The notes under the pieces are model-generated. The model saw only the letters and a program-made list of their open reading frames with translations, was not told the DNA's origin and ran no database searches. From Moniliella sp. 'wahieum' (taxonomy: Eukaryota > Basidiomycota > Moniliellomycetes > Moniliellales > Moniliellaceae): DNA of 64,000 nucleotides. Where the stretch lies: positions 410,825-474,824 of the forward strand of contig RSEE01000053.1 in NCBI GenBank assembly GCA_003971905.1, read 5' to 3'. The translations under genes and the position numbers were made by a program. Shown piece by piece: positions 46,803 through 58,424 of the stretch; position 1 is the stretch's first letter; each line of letters begins with the position of its first letter.

Positions 46803-47956
46803 TCAATCCTTTTTTGGCCGCACCACCACCATGGCACCCGAAAGCTTAAGCCATCCATACGGGCTGGCAAGGAGAAAAGAGCCCTGTCCCACTTCTGACC
46901 GTCCTCCTCGCTCGGATCCGCCACCCTGATTGCCTTCACCTCGCGCCAGAGCTGCTCGTCGATCTGGTAGAGCTGGTCCGTCAGGTCGTCTGTCCTCATC
47001 GAGCGGAGCAGGTGCCGCAGGTTCTGCTGCAGAGCCACGCGCAACAAGAGCAAGCGGGCCTGCAGCGGCATCCCGTGCAAGGAGGTACAAAGCCGCCTGA
47101 GCCTCCACCTTTGCCTGCAGAAAAGCGAGCCGAGCTTTCCTGGGACCCACGCACGAGCCGAGGAAGGTGCCGCCCTCCAGACGCAACTTCTGCGTCGAGA
47201 CAGTCTTCGTCTTGCTTGGGTTGAGTTCCAGCCCCGTCTTGCTCTGCGCCACGACACGCGAGACCAGCTGCAACGCATTGGCATTGTGCGACAAGACATA
47301 AGTGTCGTCCAAATAGGACACCACCAGCCCATCCTCGCCCAACGCACGCTGCGCCTGCTCGAGCATACTGCGGATGCCACAGAGAAGAAGAAGGGCCCAA
47401 AGGGGTCGCCCTGCCTGACTCCCTGCTGGCTCAGGAGGGTTCCAAAGCCGCCGGCACCACCCAACACCAACTGGATGTGCTTTCCATAAGCCCAACGAAA
47501 GAAAGGAAGGAGCTCGGACGAATAGCCACTCTCCGCCTGGGCCACCGCTGCCCGGTAGATCCAGTTGAACGCATTCTTAAAGTCCAACGACAGCACACAG
47601 TTGAACTTGGCCCAAGCCGGGTCCCTCTCTTCCCCACTAACCAAACGATCCATAAGCCGCACAATCGGCTCCACCCCGTCCTTGGACTTGACGCCCAACT
47701 GCGTGTGGAGCAGAGGAGTAGCCACATCCAAATGAAGAAGAAGTGCTTTGGCCATTACGCGGTAAAGTAGCTCACCACAGGCGATCGGTCTCACTCCGCC
47801 GTCAGGGTTGGCAAGCGCCGTCAACCTACTGGTGCACAACAGCTGAGCACCCGGGCACGTCCCATGAAACATGGCACATGCCATGGCTTTGAGAGCCGCT
47901 CTAAAGTCATCGTGCTTTAAAGCCAACTGGAGAAGAGGAACCGACCATCCGCCCAC
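46803..47956 (-). pseudogene. Non-LTR retrotransposon reverse transcriptase
   Basis: Minus-strand motifs in order: NPDGGVRPIACGELLYRV (RT block 1-2), LDFKNAFNWIYRA (block A with the catalytic Asp), GVRQGDPFGPFFF (block B) and SYLDDTYVLSHNA (block C, YxDD codons at 47303-47314). Downstream is a LINE-type thumb and tail (TDQLYQIDEQLWREVKAI, WDRALFSLPARMDGLSF). Blocks up to B are in one frame from 47956; C and the tail are in another, with the shift near 47370. No LTR or integrase is present, so this is a LINE. The clade cannot be fixed by eye. Confidence 0.85.
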
Positions 47957-48119
47957 GCCTCCCCCCCGTCCCGGGAGAAGCTGCTTTCATCCAACTCCAA
48001 AACCAGGCTCACCGGCGTCCGCCGCTGCGGTGTCGCCTGTTAAACCAGGCGGGGCCCGCTCCGACATTTCCAAACCAGCCAGTGGGTTCTTCGGGCCTGC
48101 AGGCGCTTTGCACCCAGGG

Positions 48120-48924
48120 CCTCAACCGTTCCCGGTCCAAAACCCCACCGCCGCATCCTGGGGATGCAACGTGCGCGCCGCACGCCCCAGCATTCCCTCT
48201 TTGACCTGGCGGTGTGCACAGGTCAAATCATCGGAACGCTGGCGCTCTGCAGAGCCCTTCTCCATAGCTGGCGGCCAAGCCACCTCCGAATAGGCCTTGA
48301 GCGTGGCACAAACGTCGGCCGAAGAGCCCCCCGCAAGCCCGCCTTCGGCAGGGCAAGCAGGTTGAACACGGCAAAATCGTCGGGATGATAACTCTTCCCA
48401 ATCGACCGGCCGCCTCCTTGAACCACGCCGTACCATTGTGCTGCCCGGCGGCGAGGGCACAGCGCACTCCACCACTCGAATGGATCCGAATTGGAACTGC
48501 CGGGTTGTCCGCTTCGGCTGCCAGATTAGGCTGAGCTCAGCCGACATCGACTGCCTGGCTTGGGGCGTGCGCGCCTGAGCTGTTGGTGTTACGCTAGTTC
48601 CCACCGGCCTCGTTCACCGCGCATCACGGAAGGGGACACATGATTCGCCACGACCTCCAGGCGGCGTGCAAGGCTGAGGAGAATGTGGCGGTGGAAAGGT
48701 AGAGAAGGAATACGTTTTCCATTGCCCGCCCCATCTCCATTCAAGAGTGCCTTGGACACATTTGTGGCCAAACTAGCGTACGCAGCCCAGAACGTTCTGC
48801 GGATACACATCTTGCTCGTCTTGCATTCTTGGGCAGCCAAAGCACCGCGAATGCATAGTCTGGCTCCTAGGCTGTGGTTTTGCAACGTGGTCGGCAGGGA
48901 AATCAAGCAAGCACCTTGATACAT
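48120..48924 (-). pseudogene. LINE copy B, upstream coding remnant (ORF1/RT N-terminal zone)
   Basis: Frame-broken. A block QVKEGMLGRAARTLHPQD (about 48140-48210) and HPDDFAVFNLLALPKAG (about 48350-48390) resemble the segment that precedes reverse transcriptase in many LINEs. At 48865-48900 there is a diverged copy of the LSU-like sequence described for 59074-59112. It is followed on the minus strand by a CxxC-like remnant (RCFGCPRMQ) where a zinc knuckle would be expected. Confidence 0.45.
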
Positions 48925-50054
48925 GTCTTACAGGGGTAGCGCGGTTGGATGGGGTGCCCCTTATACCTTAGCTCTCACAGCGGCAGTGTAACCACGGGAG
49001 GAGTCACCCGCAGGAAGACCAAGGGAACAGAGCTAGGCACCCGTTGCACAAAAGGATTGTACGTTGGTGCTTTGCTTTGGCCTCCGCGTCGAACAAGGTG
49101 TTCATCTCCTTACACAGCGCGTGTGCCTGAGGGACGGCGGCGAGCGGATGGCAAATACGACGTAGAATAGACGTTGCGCGTCTTGTCTCCAAAGGACGAA
49201 GGGGTCAGGCTTGGATATGGATGGGCTCTTTGGAGCACCTGCGTTTGCCATCGCGATCTCAGCGCGGGTGACAGTGGCGTAGGAGCGCCCGACTCACTGC
49301 GGGTTGTTGAATGGCTCGGGCTCTACCATAGTGCCCGGAATGTCCCGCAACCCCGTCATGACCCCGTGGCCAGGAAATGTGAACGCTGGATTTGAGGGCA
49401 CCACCGACCCCCAGCTGGGATTGAGCGCTTCTGCTTTCTCGATCAGCCAGGAGCCGAGCGATGTAGTCACAGCAGGCAGCAGCTTCGTATGCTGGCGGGC
49501 GAGCAAAACCGTCGTCTTTTTCTTGTGCCAGGACGAGGAGTGGGATCGAATTCCTCTGGTTGGCTGCCGATCACCTGGTCCACCCATACGTTCGCCTCGC
49601 TGCCCAAGTTGATGCGTTGGCCTGTGGAGCAAAGCCAAGAGGAAAGAGCAAAAGTGATCTGCCCAAAGCGACGGGCATCAGGATGCCAACTTGGTCCTAC
49701 CATTGACCGACCACATTGCCCCGATCGTCGCCCCGGATGACTTGCCTCGTGCCATTGCTGCTCACCTACCCACGGGAGTTTGGCCCGTGCCAGATTCGTT
49801 TCTCCCCGCCTCGAGCGAAACAGATGGTGGAGGGGTTGCTGCAAGCGCGAACCGCAAAATGAACAACCCGTGGGGCAACGGAGGGATTTCAGGCAGAGGT
49901 AGCGAGCGGTTTGATCCACATTCTTGGCCTGCAGAACATCAGTCAGGTGATACTAGTCCCAATGCTGAAGCCCACGATCTTGGCACGTTGCGTTTGCACA
50001 TCTTGTACGCTGCGTTTTGGAACCTTTTCTTGCTCGGACCCTTTGCCTCGATCA

Positions 50055-51300
50055 CGTTCTGTGACGAAATGTCCAGCCGACGCACAATCTGCCCCACTCT
50101 CCCTTGGATTTGATTCCCATCTAGGAGAGGGGGAGAAAGTCCTCTAATATGCAGCAGGATAGTAGCGCTAAGACGAGGCGGAGCCTGGAAGCATATGACT
50201 TGGCAGCTTCCAAAGAACCGCTAACATCTTCGACATAAATGAAAAGCGGGTAGCGGTTTGATCCATGTCCTTGCCCTAGTTCTCGGACACTCTTGATGGT
50301 CCATCCCCGTCTGCATACCCGTGCCTGTACGTTCGGGCCTGCACAAGCGCGTCGGTCAGTACATTATACCAGAGGAAGTGGGGGTGGGGATCGTCGTCGT
50401 ACATGTAAAACAGTAAGAGAATCATGACCCCGGTATTGAGTAGGGCCGTGAAGATCATCGTTTTTGGCTTTAGTATGAAATGCGCTGATGGTCGGCGGCA
50501 GCAAGCATGAGGCGAGGAATGCGTTCGCCGTGTGAAAGGGATTGTGGATCGTGGAGGTCTTTGCGGTCTGTGCCGGGAGTGCGTCTGAGAAGAGCTTGGA
50601 CCTGCTGCTGGAACCAGGCCGGGCCCATTCCATAAGTCTTGGGTGGGGATCAATGCGCTTCCATGTTGAGGAACGCCCAGCCACTGTGGGAGATGAGCTG
50701 GGCGGAGTGTGGGGGCAGCGGAGTGTGGGGCCGCGAGTTGGGGAAGGGAGAACACAGGGAGACGCAATGGGGCCACAGCCCTGCTACGAGCGGCGAACAA
50801 AAGGGGCGAGGTGGAGGATTCACTTTGGCACAGCTCGGGTTAGGTGGTGGTCGCCAGTCCACCTGACCAACAAGCGTGTCCAGCGAGGCAGTCACATCAA
50901 TGATCAGTACCAATCGAGAGTGAGGCTCATACTATCCATCGTCTCCATCCTCTCAGAATCCAACGAGGGAATTAAGAGCAGCCGCGCCCGCCCCCCCGGG
51001 CCGGTTCTACGCACCCGTCCCGCGACACAGCAGCATCGAGCAGCATCGTCTTTGCCAGCTGTGGAGGCGTTCACTGCCGGCGCATCCGCAAGGGGCGGGA
51101 AGCGTGCCCTGCTTTTGCCAATATTCCCTGCATCTGCACCTTGCACAACTGGCTGGGGGGATATCGACGCGAGAGTTAAGGGCTACTGGAGTACGCGCAC
51201 AGTGCCTCTGCAGCGGCGTCCAGCTAATGGGAAATGTCAGCAACTTGGGCTCCAGCAGAAGGGTATGAACACGTACAGGAATCGCCACCATCGAAGTCAC
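50055..51300 (-). mobile_element. Decayed LINE fragment C1 (3' modules)
   Basis: The terminal module at 50060 (GACGAAATGTCCAGCCGACGCACAATC region) and the following 1.2 kb match 44786-46100 in order and orientation. Shared words are GAGCGTAAATGAAAAGCGGG-like, GGGATTGTGGATCGTGGAGG and GTCAGCAACTTGGG. Homology to copy B stops near 51300. Confidence 0.6.
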
Positions 51301-52560
51301 AGTACCCCATGGGTGGGCCGCCTCCAAGTATATTTGCATTCCACCACTGCACATCGTGTCGACCTCGGTAACGCAACCGCCTTCTCGCAGCCAGTTCGGG
51401 TGTTGCATCGACAAGGATGGACAGCAAAAAGTGGTGCCCAGGGGCGTGCCCCCCCCCGTGAGCACGCATCCGGCTTGGCGGGTAGCGAGAGATGATGAAG
51501 CAAGGACACGAGGCATAGCAGAGTCCCAGCATGTTGGTCGTGGAGAGGCAAACCGGTCCCAAACGCAGCCAGGCTAGAATTGGCGCGGGGCTAGGCTTGG
51601 GCGGTATGGCCGCGGCCGAGGTGGAGGAACTTCTGCGCGCCAAGCGCGGCGGCAAACGCACGTTAAAATTAACCCCGCGACGGGAGCAGCTCTTTCTGCA
51701 CGTCTCGCGCAAGAAGGTCGAGTGCGGTTGCTTGCGGGGCTGCTCGGCATGCGTCCGCTGCCGCCGGAGCAGCCCTGCAGACTTGCACTGCAACAGGGAG
51801 CGCTGCCGACGGCGGCAAGGCACCCGCCGTGCTGGCCAGGCACAGCTCGCTTCCACGCAGGCCTGGTGCACAGCTGCTGAAGCAGGCGCGTGGAGCGCGT
51901 CGGACACTGGTTGCGCACGTCTCTTGCGGCCCAAAGCCCAACCCGCACCTTCCGTACAACATAGGGGAGAGCAGTGCGCGCACTTGCCTTGCGAGGGCAG
52001 CTGCCCATCGTCAAGCAGAGCAGTGCTGGCACTTTCACCGCGTACGCGTCGATTCAGCCAGTTTCTTTGGGCAAGCACTTTCGTCCCAGTTGCTGCTGGT
52101 ACTGTGTTTGGTCTGTGGTTGTCAGTACCTCGCACCACAAGAGTACAATAGAGCAGGGGCAACGTACCATCACCACAATGGGAACCAGCAAGCTTCGTCA
52201 AAACGATTGTGCACACCAAGTGTTCCAGATAAACCGCCCATATCGACAGCAGGTAATCTTATCGTTGGTAACAGCAGCGACCTCGCGCCACATTTGAAGG
52301 GCATGGACAAGGTGTACAGTACTGCACGCAAACAGTACCAGGGCCTCATGAAGCTGCGCCGCCGCACTGGAAGAATAGCGGAACCAGTCCCCAACATTGC
52401 AGCCGCTACGCGGCCATTTGATGGCGAATGAGCGAATGATGCCCCTTGAGCGGTGGGGTTCAGAGGCGTCTGTGTAGTGGGATCGCTGCGATATATACCG
52501 GGCAGCCCCAAGGAATGAATGGACATGTTTGGGTCTCCCGGGATGCAGTGTCAGCAACGA
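51300..52560. repeat. Repeat E, copy 1
   Basis: Matches 55070-56640 in the same order and orientation. Shared points are GTGGGCCGCC, GACAAGGATGG(A/G)CAGCA, GGCGGT-TGGCCGC, GCAGCTGCCCATCGTCAAG and CCCAGTTGCT. The copies differ by many substitutions and indels. No domain is recognised on either strand. Confidence 0.6.
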
Positions 52561-54620
52561 ATTCCCCAAGATGATGCGCCTTAGATGTGCACGTAAGGCA
52601 CGAGCAAGCACGAGCAAGCACGAGCAAGACAGCTTAGATCACTTGGGACAAAAATAGTCAGACGGCCATTAAGCCAGACCAGGTTGACGGGATGGCATAC
52701 CCGCCGCCTTGCTTCTCTTGGCTAGGACCTGCGGTACACATGCGCTCGCTGGGACACTGATTGTTGCGGGACAGGTGGAACGAGACAATTCGAGCGACTA
52801 ACTGGGCCGCTGCTCCAACGACGGCTGTCGCGATGACAACCGCTATCTTTGCAAGCACAAGGGCATGACGCAAGAGCCGTACCAGGAGCTCGTCGTGTGG
52901 GTACCTGGCCCAGCAGGGGTTGAGGGTGGGGGGGGGGGAACGAGGAAATGTAATTGATGAGGTAGTGGCGAATGATCAGGGAGTGGTAGACAGAAGAGCG
53001 ACGCTGATATTTCGCTCCGACACGGCCCTGATTCGGGGGTGGTCGACAGCCCACCCGACCGGCGAGCGCGGCGAGCGAAGCGTCGCATCAATCATCAATA
53101 TTCGATCGAGAGCGAGGTTCATTGACGCTAACCACACCGTCATCCTCTTCAGGGGTTCGAGATGCGGCGCCCTTCATCCCCCTGCATGGCCACGACGAGC
53201 CTGGTCTCGTCCACGTGTAAGCCAGGGAACTGCGACTGGGCCGGCCTGCTCGGTCAACAAACGTACTCTCTGGCAACAGCTAAGCCTGTCGCCGCCGACC
53301 CCCATCTTCTTTCGAAGTGCTGTGACTGTGCAGAAGGCAGCCCGCGGCGGCCGCTCGCCCCCATACCCGTTTTCTGTGTCCGGAATGGCCCAGCACAACA
53401 GAACAGCATCGAACAGCACTTGCTCGTCGTTGGCAACTTGGGGCCTTCCGTTAAGGCACAACTGCGGGGCTGTGAAGCATGCCTTGCCTTGGCTTGTGGT
53501 GCAGCGCAGATGGGCAACAGGGAAGTGGCGTATCGGCATACCCTCAATTGGTGCTTTGAACGACTGGCTGGGGGGCGTTGACGTGACGAGTTGGAGGGCT
53601 GCATGACGCGTGCGACCCGATTGCCTCCAGTGCTGGGCCTGACCAATGAGAAATGTCAGCAACTTGGGCCATAACAGAAGAATATGGACCACGTACAAGC
53701 ATCGACACCGACACCAACGAAGGTGGCGTGCTGTGCCTATCCTGGCCAATCACCAGAGAAGTGTGCGCCGCGACTAGGTACATCCTGAGGGGCGATCATA
53801 GTAGCACAGCTCCTCCTTTTGTTGGTCTCACATCACCATGCTGCCCCCATTCCTCAAGCGTGAGTGAGGCCATCTCCGGATGCGCGTCTCCTTCATCGAC
53901 ACGTCTCAGTATGCGCTGGCCATGGTTCGACCCACGTCGTTATAATAGACCCCAAGCTCTCTTGCAAAGCGTGCCCATTGTGTTCATTGGGAGCGCCCCC
54001 GGTCCACGTAGGCGGCGGGACCTGGCAGCCCCCCCGCTACCACCCGAAGTTGTCGCTGCTTGGCGGGGTGATGAATCTGGTGCGGAGGCGATACCTCTGC
54101 AGATGGTGGGTAGATCATTTTCTTGTTTCCATCGGCATTCGGCTCCGGCAAGCATATTTGTACCTGTTTAGTGCGCCGGTCAGTACATCACTGCAGAGTA
54201 AGGCATGGGTGCTTTCGTACCAGAAAACACATAGTCGGTAGAGCGGTACCAGCGCCGCGCAAGACAGCGAAAAAGGATTCGCACGTCTAGCATCCGGCGT
54301 GGCCGTAAGGCCGAAAGGAAGGCGGTGGCGCGATAGGCTTTTGCGGATGTAAACGCAACAGAAGCAGAACGACGAGATGCCACACCCGTCACAGTGTACC
54401 TTGACGGAAGCGTAACCCCGTCTTGGTCGCAACACCGCCATGGAGGACATGAGCGATAAGAGCCCAGCCTCGTTCGTCGATGGAGGAAGCAGTGGGACGA
54501 GCAGCCTCACAGCAATGGAGGGCCCCATATCCAACCCCACGTTACCAGTGCAACTGCTGGCAAAAATACCGGATTGTCGTCATTATTAGCACCCGCGTTC
54601 CAAAGGTAAGCCCATACCCA
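52300..54620 (-). mobile_element. Decayed LINE fragment C2
   Basis: Parallel to 42.5-44.6 kb of copy A. Shared points are AAGCTGCGCC, GCACGAGCAAGCACG (here tripled at 52597-52630), GGCCATTAAGC, a TTCATTGACGCT block, GTCAGCAACTTGGGCC with GGACCACGTACAAGCATCGAC, and a TTACCAGT...ATTAGCACCC join at the end. The two copies differ by many point changes. Confidence 0.6.
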
Positions 54621-55069
54621 TGGCAAGAATACTCCAAAGGTTGATGTGGCAAAAACTTGGTGCTTCACGCCACTCCGACAAGCCCAAACGCACGCACAGC
54701 TACTCAGAGGCAAGGGTTCCACTTCTTCTGGGCACGCCAGTTGCCACCAAGCCAATTTGTGGCAAATGGTTGTTCTTGGGAGCCCAAGCACGGCCGATTT
54801 GGGGAGAAAACTAAAATCGATACAAGCAGATTGTCGGCGCTCCATCGGGGAGTGAGCTTGGCGCGCTGCCGGTGGCCAATGTGGAAAACAACGCAAATGG
54901 GAGGGCGGCAAATACGAGCAAATGAATCATCTGCGAGTGGTGTTGCGTTTGGTTGGGGCGCTGCTGGCTCTGAGAGGTGTGCGTGATGCATGTTGCTGAC
55001 CAGCAAAGGGAAGTGGACGATCCCTACTGCTGCCCTCGTTGCCACCACACGCACAATCCAGTTGTCAGT

Positions 55070-56640
55070 ACCTCAAGGGTGGGCCGCCTTCAGGTTGATT
55101 TGCATTCCGCCACGCATCGTGTCGACCGCGCTTTGAGCAGAAGCAGCCGAATCGGGAAGGACACGAGCCACGGTTGCACAGAAGGCCAGGTTCGTCGTAC
55201 CGATGACTCGCGATGGGAGGGTGAGGGAACAGCGCGCCTTGCTCGGCCTGCTGCTGGAGTCAGTCGCCTAGGCCTTCGTCCCAGCCGCCGCCACAAGGCC
55301 CTCTGCCTGCATCGGGAGCTGCATGGACAAGGATGGGCAGCAAGAAGCGGAGGCAAGGGGCGCCATGAGCAACGCATCCGTCTTGGTGTCAGCGAGAAAA
55401 GAAGAAGCTAGGACACGAGCTGCAGCAGCGGCTCCAAGTGCTGGTTGGTGGTGCACAAGCAAAACCGCCCCGACGCGACGAGATTAAATTCAGCGCGGTG
55501 CTAGGGTTGTAGGCGGTGGCCGCAGCCAATGTGGATGAATTGCAACAGCGTGGGCGCGCCAACCGACGCGGCGGCCACACGCGACGACGCAACGCTCGCC
55601 GCGAGACCGACGGCCCAGCGCTGTGCCGAGAGGGGCACCCGCACCCATATCGGCACCACACTCCCGCCACTGGCGCTTCGCCGCGCGCGGCTTTCCGGCC
55701 CACGTACCCGCTCCTTGGCTGGCCCGTCCTTACCTGGCCACGAACCAACCTAAGCTGCCGATTCTTGGGGACAGCAGTAGGCGTTTGCCACGCTCGGCAG
55801 CAAAGCGAACCACGCAAGCGGCGCCTTGTCTACCGACCCGCCCATCCGACACGCAGCGCGCCTTTTGGTGTGCATCCTGCCTCCCCTCGCGTCTCGTCCC
55901 CCCCTCACGCCTCCACCGCCGTCGTCCCCGTTGTCCCCGCCGCAGCAGCCATTGGGCTACCCCCTTGGCCGTTGTCCCGCCCAGCACCATGCTCTGCAGC
56001 TGCTTCGCGTCGAGGCCATGTCCATGGCGTTGCCCTGCGAGCTGCTCCTCGGACTCCGAGGGCGCCGAGCGCCGAGGCGGTCGATTGTTGTTGTTCGTCG
56101 GGGTGCTCGCTGTGTGTCGCCTAACATCTCTCGTTGCGGCCAAGAAAAACTACCAACCTAGTCTCTCCCTTTCGCACGAGCAGCAGCCGCTCCAGACCCG
56201 CACTGCAGCCGGAAGCGCTGCAGACGGCGTTAAAGGCGTCCGCCATGTTGCCCAGAAGCAGCTGGCTATCCCGTAGGGGCAGCGCCCGGCCGCTAAAAGA
56301 CCCGGATGCAGGTCCGACACCCCCTTCGCACGTCCCTGCCCGGCCAAATGGCAATGAGGATCGTCCGAGTAGACCCCACCGAAGGGGGAGTGGAGCGGGT
56401 ACTTTTTTGCCAGTGCAGCTGCCCATCGTCAAGTGGGGCAGTGCGTCCATGGCCACCGCGTACCCTCGTATGCCTGGAAAAGGGGTATTGATCCAGGCAG
56501 GTTCCTCGTTGCTTGAGTACGCGCGTCCCAGTTGCTTATGGTGCGGTGTTTGATCTGCTTTGGTTGTTAGTAACTTGGACTGTACAAGAGAATGTAGGTA
56601 ACGTACCGCCATCACAACCTGGGCCAGCAGGGCAGCGACA
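55070..56640. repeat. Repeat E, copy 2
   Basis: See copy 1 at 51300-52560. This copy is somewhat longer because of insertions. It begins at GTGGGCCGCCTTCAGG and ends near GTAACGTACCGCCATCACAA. Confidence 0.6.
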
Positions 56641-57749
56641 GTCATAAACCGAACACCAGTGCCGATGGCAGCCTTGCCACGCCCTGATATCCCGTCAAGA
56701 GGAACATTCGTAGCTGGAGCAAGGTAGAAGAGCGGCAAGGGATGAACCACTGAGGTGCTCGTCAACACTGAACCATGCATAGTGGTCCAGTCAAAGGAGG
56801 CAACTCTATCATTCAAGGGGCTGCTCCTTCGCGGGGTGGGCAGCGCCTTCCATGGCAACAACTTGGCGGTCCAGTCCTCGGCATCTTGCGAAGCTTGGTC
56901 AAACTGTTAACGCAAAGTGAATCCAGTAAGTATATCATCCCCTCCGGTTCTTTCTCTAGTGGGGCTGCGCCACGACCCTGAAAAGACCATGATCGTATAC
57001 GTACGTTCTTGGCCGCCAGATACGCCAGTTGGTCCTCCGTATCATTCCAGTTGTTGTAACACGTTGTGGTCCCCGCCCCCCCGTGGTGTGCTGACCAAGA
57101 CGGGTTGAGGTACAACATTGAGATCAACAGTGTATCGGGTAAAGAGCGTGCATCATCTTGCGCAGTTGTGAGAGTTGGGATGGTGCCTCATCTGCTCATG
57201 AGACATGTGCGGGTTAGCACCTCTTCCTCCTCGCGCTCTCTCTCTCTCTTTCACCCCTTTCGTCGCACCTGTTACCGCGGCGGGGTGCCAGAAGGAAGAA
57301 GAGCATCAACGGATGGACGTCATCGAACGTACCGATACAGTCGAGCCAGGACAGCCACTGTGGCACAGATTGTGGTTTTGATCGTGCTTCTTGAGATCAT
57401 CCAAAGTCGCCAGGGCTGGGGAGAGCCGTTCGTCCAACCACTGCCGATTCGGGGCATAGTCATCGGCACTCAGTTGCGTCCTTCCAGACAGAGCTGGGCC
57501 AGGGCGGTATGAGGGCCGATGGGGACTCATAAAAGGGCTGCAGCGGCTACTTGCCACCACTTTCATGCCAGAGTCGCTCCTACGCAGTGGCAAACCGTTT
57601 CTTGGCGGGTTGCAGATAGATAGGCCGGCGAGAGACAGTAGCGAGACAATAACATCGAGGGTCGCGTTGGTCGGCGCCTATTGATACTGACTCGTATGTG
57701 ATGTTCCACAAGGGCATCCCCGCTAGCATGGTGCCCCAGGCGACGTTGG
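56641..57749. other. Repeat-block spacer, nothing recognised
   Basis: Minus-strand block ADDYAPNRQWLDERLSPALATLDDL (57350-57460) looks protein-like but is isolated. A CT-dinucleotide tract lies at about 57235-57250. Confidence 0.35.
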
Positions 57750-57765
57750 TTAACATGGCACTGTT
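57722..57765. repeat. Direct repeat, downstream copy (partner at 58279-58322)
   Basis: 44 bp, identical to 58279-58322 except one base (TTGGTTAAC against TTGGTGAAC), same orientation, 557 bp apart. The upper copy holds the start codon of the small gene; the lower copy overlaps its stop. Confidence 0.9.
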
Positions 57766-58313
57766 GTATCCCCTTTGACCCGGATCACTTGACGCGACCG
57801 GGTTTCCCAGTCAGGCTCGTCAGTTCCCCCCAGGATAGGCAGTGGGTTGTCGAGCAGGGCGGGGACCATGATGTGGTAGTGGTCACGAGGGAAGAATCCG
57901 CTATAGTAAGAGAGAGAGGAAAACACGTCAGGATCGACACGTTTGCGGTGGTGTGAGGCAAGGGCGTTTTAAGGGGATACGCCAGAGTCGGCACGTACTG
58001 GGCAAACAGGATGGCCGAAAGGCCCACCTTAAGAACGACAAATGGCATATGCCCGGTGCGTGGAGCCGTATGCTGGGCCTGGGGGGGGGGAGGGCAACGC
58101 AGAGTAGACGCGGGTGGTGAGCAGAATAGAAGCAGGAGGGAGGCGGGATGTGCATGCAGACGTATGTCCAACGCTGCAACAACGCACCTGCTTAGTAGTG
58201 GCGTTTACTGTGGTGGCAGTGTTGGTGGACGTGACGAGCTTGGTGGAGGAGCGACGTGTGAGAGCGTGTGTGGCGATGGCTAGCATGGTGCCCCAGGCGA
58301 CGTTGGTGAACAT
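57750..58313 (-). CDS. Small unrecognised three-exon gene candidate
   Basis: Start MFTNVAWGTMLAIATHAL at 58313. Intron 1, 58079-58187 (GTGCGT donor, C-run then AG), joins KQ|AQHT. Exon 2 carries HMPFVVLKVGLSAILFA, possibly one membrane segment. A second intron with a GTACGT donor, a CTGAC branch, a T/C tract and a TATAG acceptor (about 57902-57997) leads to GFFPRDHYHIMVPALLDNPLPI. The stop is TAA at 57750-57752. The splice signals are good, and the product is about 120 residues. The start-codon region is duplicated just past the stop. Function unknown. Confidence 0.4.
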
Positions 58314-58322
58314 GGCACTGTT
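58279..58322. repeat. Direct repeat, upstream copy (partner at 57722-57765)
   Basis: Encodes the SAMFTNVAWGTMLA stretch at the start of the small gene. The partner would encode SAMLTNVAWGTMLA. Confidence 0.9.
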
Positions 58323-58424
58323 TTCTTTGCACTGGGAAGGAGCTTCGCCAGGGGCTAGACGGGGGGGGGGGTAGACCAGAGGCCGCCTCGAGCACGCCCT
58401 CGCCCCGAGCTGCCCCCCTCGCCC

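Larger units (their letters stand above)
44786..50050 (-). mobile_element. Decayed LINE copy B (most complete, with reverse transcriptase)
   Basis: Runs from the terminal module at 44786 through 3' modules (45.0-46.7 kb) and the reverse transcriptase (46.8-47.96 kb) to an ORF1-like zone with an LSU-like segment (48.6-49.9 kb). It is about 5.3 kb, plausible for an almost full-length LINE. Every coding part is frame-broken. Its upper edge is placed where the next terminal module begins (about 50055) and is approximate. Confidence 0.55.

Noticed and set aside
55500-56520. Long plus-strand frames in repeat E as a protein gene
   Set aside because: The two copies of the repeat do not preserve a common reading frame.
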